Below, piece after piece: positions 5,278-7,374 of a stretch of DNA of 7,374 bases. Location: positions 1 to 7,374 of the forward strand of contig CAJQOK010000006.1 in NCBI GenBank assembly GCA_905479905.1, given 5' to 3'. Under the pieces are notes generated by a model. It saw only the letters and a list, made by a program, of their open reading frames with translations. It had not been told where the DNA came from and did not search any database. Source of the stretch: an uncultured Aliterella sp. GTDB taxonomy: Bacteria > Cyanobacteriota > Cyanobacteriia > Cyanobacteriales > Chroococcidiopsidaceae. The translations under genes and the position numbers were made by a program. The first letter of the stretch is position 1. Each line of letters opens with the position of its first letter.

Positions 5278-5684
5278 CTAACTATTTTCTCTTGTAATGG
5301 ATCGAAAGTTACTACTTGGATGATGCCATCTTCAATCAAAACTTGACCAGCTTCTTCTTCAAAAACGCTTGTACCTATTTCCTCTGTGACTGCTAGATAA
5401 AGTTTTCGTTCTGGCGCGTACCTTTTCAATAGTTGATTGTAAAGCACGAATTGACCAATTGCTTCTTCTAGATCCTTTATATCTGAGGCTCTTCTAAAGC
5501 TTTTAATCTCTATCGCAATTTTTTCAATTCCCCGCTCGGCGGCTATCAAACGCTCGGCTCCTAAATCTACAAATAGGTTTTTGCCTCTAGCTAAACGAAT
5601 ACGAAAAGGATCATGGGTAATTGTCCAGCCATCTTTAAGCATGGCATTTTTTACAGCTTGGTGATAAATATCTTTTGCTGGCAT
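5265..5684 (-). CDS. xisH: XisH family protein (fdxN element excision controlling factor XisH-like)
   Basis: This 139-aa full-length XisH (PF08814) has MPAKDIYHQAVKNAMLKDGW at the N terminus, then FRIRLARGKNLFVDLGAERL (27-46), IAIEIKSF (56-63), DLEEAIGQFVLYNQLL (71-86), RKLYLAVTEE (93-102) and VTFDPLQEKIVRWIP at the end. Asp40, Glu44 and Glu59-Ile60-Lys61 arranged on adjacent predicted strands give a D-(x18)-ExK pattern like the PD-(D/E)xK nuclease fold. Nuclease activity is inference and not shown for this family as far as I know. ATG 5682-5684 has a GAGG at 5691-5694 with 6-nt spacing, the clearest ribosome binding site in the window. It overlaps xisI by 13 bp. No xisF recombinase is visible. 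The pentapeptide gene ends 91 bp upstream. Confidence 0.96.
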   Translation of the reverse strand: MPAKDIYHQAVKNAMLKDGWTITHDPFRIRLARGKNLFVDLGAERLIAAERGIEKIAIEIKSFRRASDIKDLEEAIGQFVLYNQLLKRYAPERKLYLAVTEEIGTSVFEEEAGQVLIEDGIIQVVTFDPLQEKIVRWIP

Positions 5685-5690
5685 AGATTA

Positions 5691-5694
5691 CCTC
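5691..5694 (-). promoter_or_regulatory. Shine-Dalgarno GAGG of xisH
   Basis: On the minus strand, GAGG lies 6 nt before the xisH ATG (GAGGTAATCTATG). This is a good anti-16S match and fixes the start. The 7-bp hairpin at 5704-5720 ends only 9 nt upstream of it. Confidence 0.65.
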
Positions 5695-5703
5695 GCAATT
5701 TTT

Positions 5704-5720
5704 CTCAAAAAGCTTTTGAG
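5704..5720 (-). other. Perfect 7-bp hairpin between the pentapeptide gene and xisH
   Basis: The arms CTCAAAA and TTTTGAG are exact inverted copies around a 3-nt loop. On the transcribed (minus) strand it is followed by AAAAATTG, not by a U-tract, so it is a poor intrinsic terminator. It could be an mRNA processing or stability element that separates expression of xisH-xisI from the upstream genes. Confidence 0.45.
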
Positions 5721-5775
5721 GCGACTAAGACAACTCCAAAGGCTTCAATTGAGCTTTCAAAAGAGGTTGACAAAC

Positions 5776-6402
5776 TTAAGCTACCGTACCCACTAAACAA
5801 GCGCCTGTAAAATTGACTCCAGCTAAATTAGTTCCTTCCAATTCCGCACACAACAAATTTGCTCCGGTTAAATTTGCCCCAGCTAAATTAGCGTTGCGTA
5901 AATCAGCTTCTTCTAAATTGACTTCTTGGAGTAACGCCCCTTGCAAATCTGCCCCACTAAGATTTGCTCCATGTAAGTTTGCCCCACTAAGGTTGACTCC
6001 GCGCAAATCTGCCCCCCGCAAGTCTACACCCTGCAAGTTGACGCTCATTAAGTTTGCGCCACTTAAAAAAGCTCCCGCAAACGATGCTTGCGATAATTTC
6101 GCTCCCATCAAATTCGCACCTCTTAAGTTGCTACCGCGCAAATCTGCACCACTCAAATCTGCTTGCATCAAATTTGCGCCTAACAAATTTGCCCTCAAGT
6201 CGGCCCCTAAAAACTGACTTCCCAGTAAATTTGCTCCGTCTAAACGCGCTCTTTCTAGTTTTGAACCAGAAAAATTGACCCCGACTAAATTTGCCCCAGC
6301 GAAGTTTATCCCTGTTAGATCCAAATTAGAGAAATCTTCGTCCTCTAAATTAGCTCCTGGCAAATGTACAACTTTTCCTTTACGGATGGCTTCAATATCC
6401 AC
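5776..6402 (-). CDS. Pentapeptide-repeat protein
   Basis: This 208-aa protein is made almost entirely of A(D/N)LxG-type pentapeptide repeats, which fold as a right-handed quadrilateral beta-helix. After a short head (MDIEAIRKGKVVHLPG), the central Leu/Phe positions run every five residues from 19 to 69 (11 repeats) and then from 73 to 203 (27 repeats). The single 4-residue step between 69 and 73 is a phase break. There is no signal peptide, membrane segment or added domain, so it is probably cytoplasmic. Function is unknown: relatives range from gyrase-protecting DNA mimics to proteins with no assigned role, and nothing here decides. The start is GTG 6400-6402, which overlaps the DICT gene's 3' end by 11 bp and implies translational coupling. 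Its repetitive codons create a long Lys/Pro-rich antisense frame (5813-6217) that I do not consider a gene. Confidence 0.95.
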   Translation of the reverse strand: MDIEAIRKGKVVHLPGANLEDEDFSNLDLTGINFAGANLVGVNFSGSKLERARLDGANLLGSQFLGADLRANLLGANLMQADLSGADLRGSNLRGANLMGAKLSQASFAGAFLSGANLMSVNLQGVDLRGADLRGVNLSGANLHGANLSGADLQGALLQEVNLEEADLRNANLAGANLTGANLLCAELEGTNLAGVNFTGACLVGTVA

Positions 6403-7374
6403 TGCTTTTTACTCTCTTATCATTGAAATTTGGCACATCCGTACCTTGAGCATCAATTAACCACATCCCAGCGCTGATTTTTGGTAAAACGACGGGTAAA
6501 TTCATTCCTTGTTGCAGTCCCATCACTAACAGTTCTAAAGTATCTACAAGCTTCGGTTCCCAATGTTCTTCTTGCTTGGCTCTAAACTCTGCTAATACCT
6601 GCATTAGTACCGAATCGCCGCTATGGTGCGAGGTTTGTAAGTCGGTGACGCGCTTTTGAAAGGCAGTAACTAAGCCTAAAATCCTTGATTCTAAAGGAAT
6701 TTCCTCGCCTGCGTAGCCGCCCGGTTGTCCTGTACCATTCCACAATTCGTTTTGATGGGTGATGATACGAGCGATCGCACTCATCCGGGGCATTGTCCGC
6801 AATATCTGCGCGGCGGGCATTAAAGGGCAACTAGGCGCTTCTCCATACTCAACGCTCACTGTACAAGGCGCGACCCTATGCAACAATCCAGCAAGACGCA
6901 AGCGTTTTAGCTGCCAAGCTGGTAAATCCATCATTTGCCCGACAGTCTCAGCTAAAGCAGCTACTTCGGCGGCGGTCATTTGGTTATTAGTATCAGCAGT
7001 ATCTATTAGTTGCGCTAAACGTAAAAATGCCTGAAGTTCGTTAGAAACTAAGTTGTTGTCTAGGGCTTGTTGGTGCTTCCCTACAGTATCAGCTTCACTG
7101 GTCTGTAAATAATCAACGACGAGGGAAACAATCGAGCCTAAGTCCTCTTGTTGGGTACTTGGCGCGGCGGCGACTATTTCTTTTACTTGGTTAGTTAGTT
7201 TTTGACCAAGTTCGGGGTTGTAAGTTTGCATATGCGCGATCGCAATTTCCACCGTTTCTTGCACCAATACAGGCTCAAATGTCCAAAAACCATAGAATTT
7301 TCGTTCTAAATCTGTAGCTGGGTTTCCGGCTGTACCGTAGTCTGCCTCAGATAATTCTTGACACAGTACCATTG
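6392..7374 (-). CDS. DICT sensory-domain protein with degenerate HD-GYP-like C-terminal domain (5' end beyond right edge)
   Basis: The frame is open from the right edge to TGA 6392-6394 (327 complete codons). The first ATG (7370-7372) is probably internal, because the text right after it already belongs to the end of a DICT domain (PF10069): VLCQE, then ERKFYGFWTFEPVLVQETVE (23-42, counted from that ATG). DICT domains are sensor modules found with two-component and cyclic-di-GMP proteins. A helical linker follows. Residues about 110-290 resemble an HD-GYP phosphodiesterase, but the active site is decayed: LLHRV replaces LLHDI (164-167), WNGTGQPGGY replaces DGxGYPxG (211-220) and the later catalytic Asp is replaced in VTAFQ. 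It is thus probably a binding or scaffold domain, not an enzyme. It overlaps the pentapeptide gene by 11 bp and appears to lead the minus-strand cluster. Confidence 0.83.
   Translation of the reverse strand, partial: MVLCQELSEADYGTAGNPATDLERKFYGFWTFEPVLVQETVEIAIAHMQTYNPELGQKLTNQVKEIVAAAPSTQQEDLGSIVSLVVDYLQTSEADTVGKHQQALDNNLVSNELQAFLRLAQLIDTADTNNQMTAAEVAALAETVGQMMDLPAWQLKRLRLAGLLHRVAPCTVSVEYGEAPSCPLMPAAQILRTMPRMSAIARIITHQNELWNGTGQPGGYAGEEIPLESRILGLVTAFQKRVTDLQTSHHSGDSVLMQVLAEFRAKQEEHWEPKLVDTLELLVMGLQQGMNLPVVLPKISAGMWLIDAQGTDVPNFNDKRVKSSGY

Noticed and set aside
5813..6217. 134-aa Lys/Pro-rich plus-strand frame (and the smaller 6054-6278 and 6275-6460 frames)
   Set aside because: These mirror the pentapeptide repeats: the biased 15-nt codon pattern of A(D/N)LxG leaves the opposite strand open. 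They have no independent coding evidence.
5776..6402. 15-nt periodic DNA repeats read as a CRISPR or minisatellite array
   Set aside because: The periodicity is explained by pentapeptide coding. The units are degenerate, contiguous and have no spacers.
6759..7034. 91-aa plus-strand frame, with a 69-aa minus-strand frame at 6621-6830
   Set aside because: Both are shadows of the DICT/HD-GYP-like gene, which has recognisable motifs across the same bases.

Overview
The window is cyanobacterial chromosomal DNA. The HIP1 octamer GCGATCGC occurs ten times in 7.4 kb (453, 1707, 2725, 3676, 4086, 4186, 4461, 5155, 6771 and 7236), far above chance. The gene content agrees: a DapL-type aminotransferase, a short ClpS, a cyanobacteria-type hypothetical protein, an XisH/XisI pair, a long pentapeptide-repeat protein and a DICT-domain regulator. 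The genus cannot be fixed from the sequence; a filamentous or Chroococcidiopsis-like cyanobacterium with moderate GC is a guess.

Layout. (1) 1-1043, minus strand: a STAS-domain anti-sigma-antagonist-like gene, followed 45 bp later by the GTG-started 5' part of a large B12-fold radical SAM gene that runs off the left edge. (2) 1044-1887: an AT-rich divergent intergenic region of 844 bp with a promoter-like -10, a 15-bp palindrome and no convincing gene. (3) 1888-3060, plus strand: a DapL2-like LL-diaminopimelate aminotransferase. (4) 3061-3215: a convergent intergenic region with a terminator-like hairpin that could also form a pseudoknot, a C-run/G-run hairpin and a diverged 42-bp tandem duplication. 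(5) 3216-3602, minus strand: a conserved hypothetical gene, divergent from (6) 3781-4895, plus strand: clpS and a CPBP-family membrane protease gene in one tight unit. (7) 4939-7374, minus strand: a DICT/degenerate HD-GYP protein (entering from the right edge), a pentapeptide-repeat protein, xisH and xisI. In transcription order the first two overlap by 11 bp, then there is a 91-bp spacer with a hairpin, then xisH and xisI overlap by 13 bp.

How the parts may work together. ClpS selects N-degron substrates for the Clp protease, and its partner gene encodes a membrane protease, so the plus-strand pair looks like a proteolysis unit. The minus-strand cluster joins a signalling-type protein, a beta-helical pentapeptide protein and the XisH/XisI pair, which is known as accessory factors for excision of the Anabaena fdxN element. 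No recombinase or element boundary is visible here. Whether the four genes form one functional system is inference. I found no CRISPR array, tRNA, rRNA or insertion sequence.
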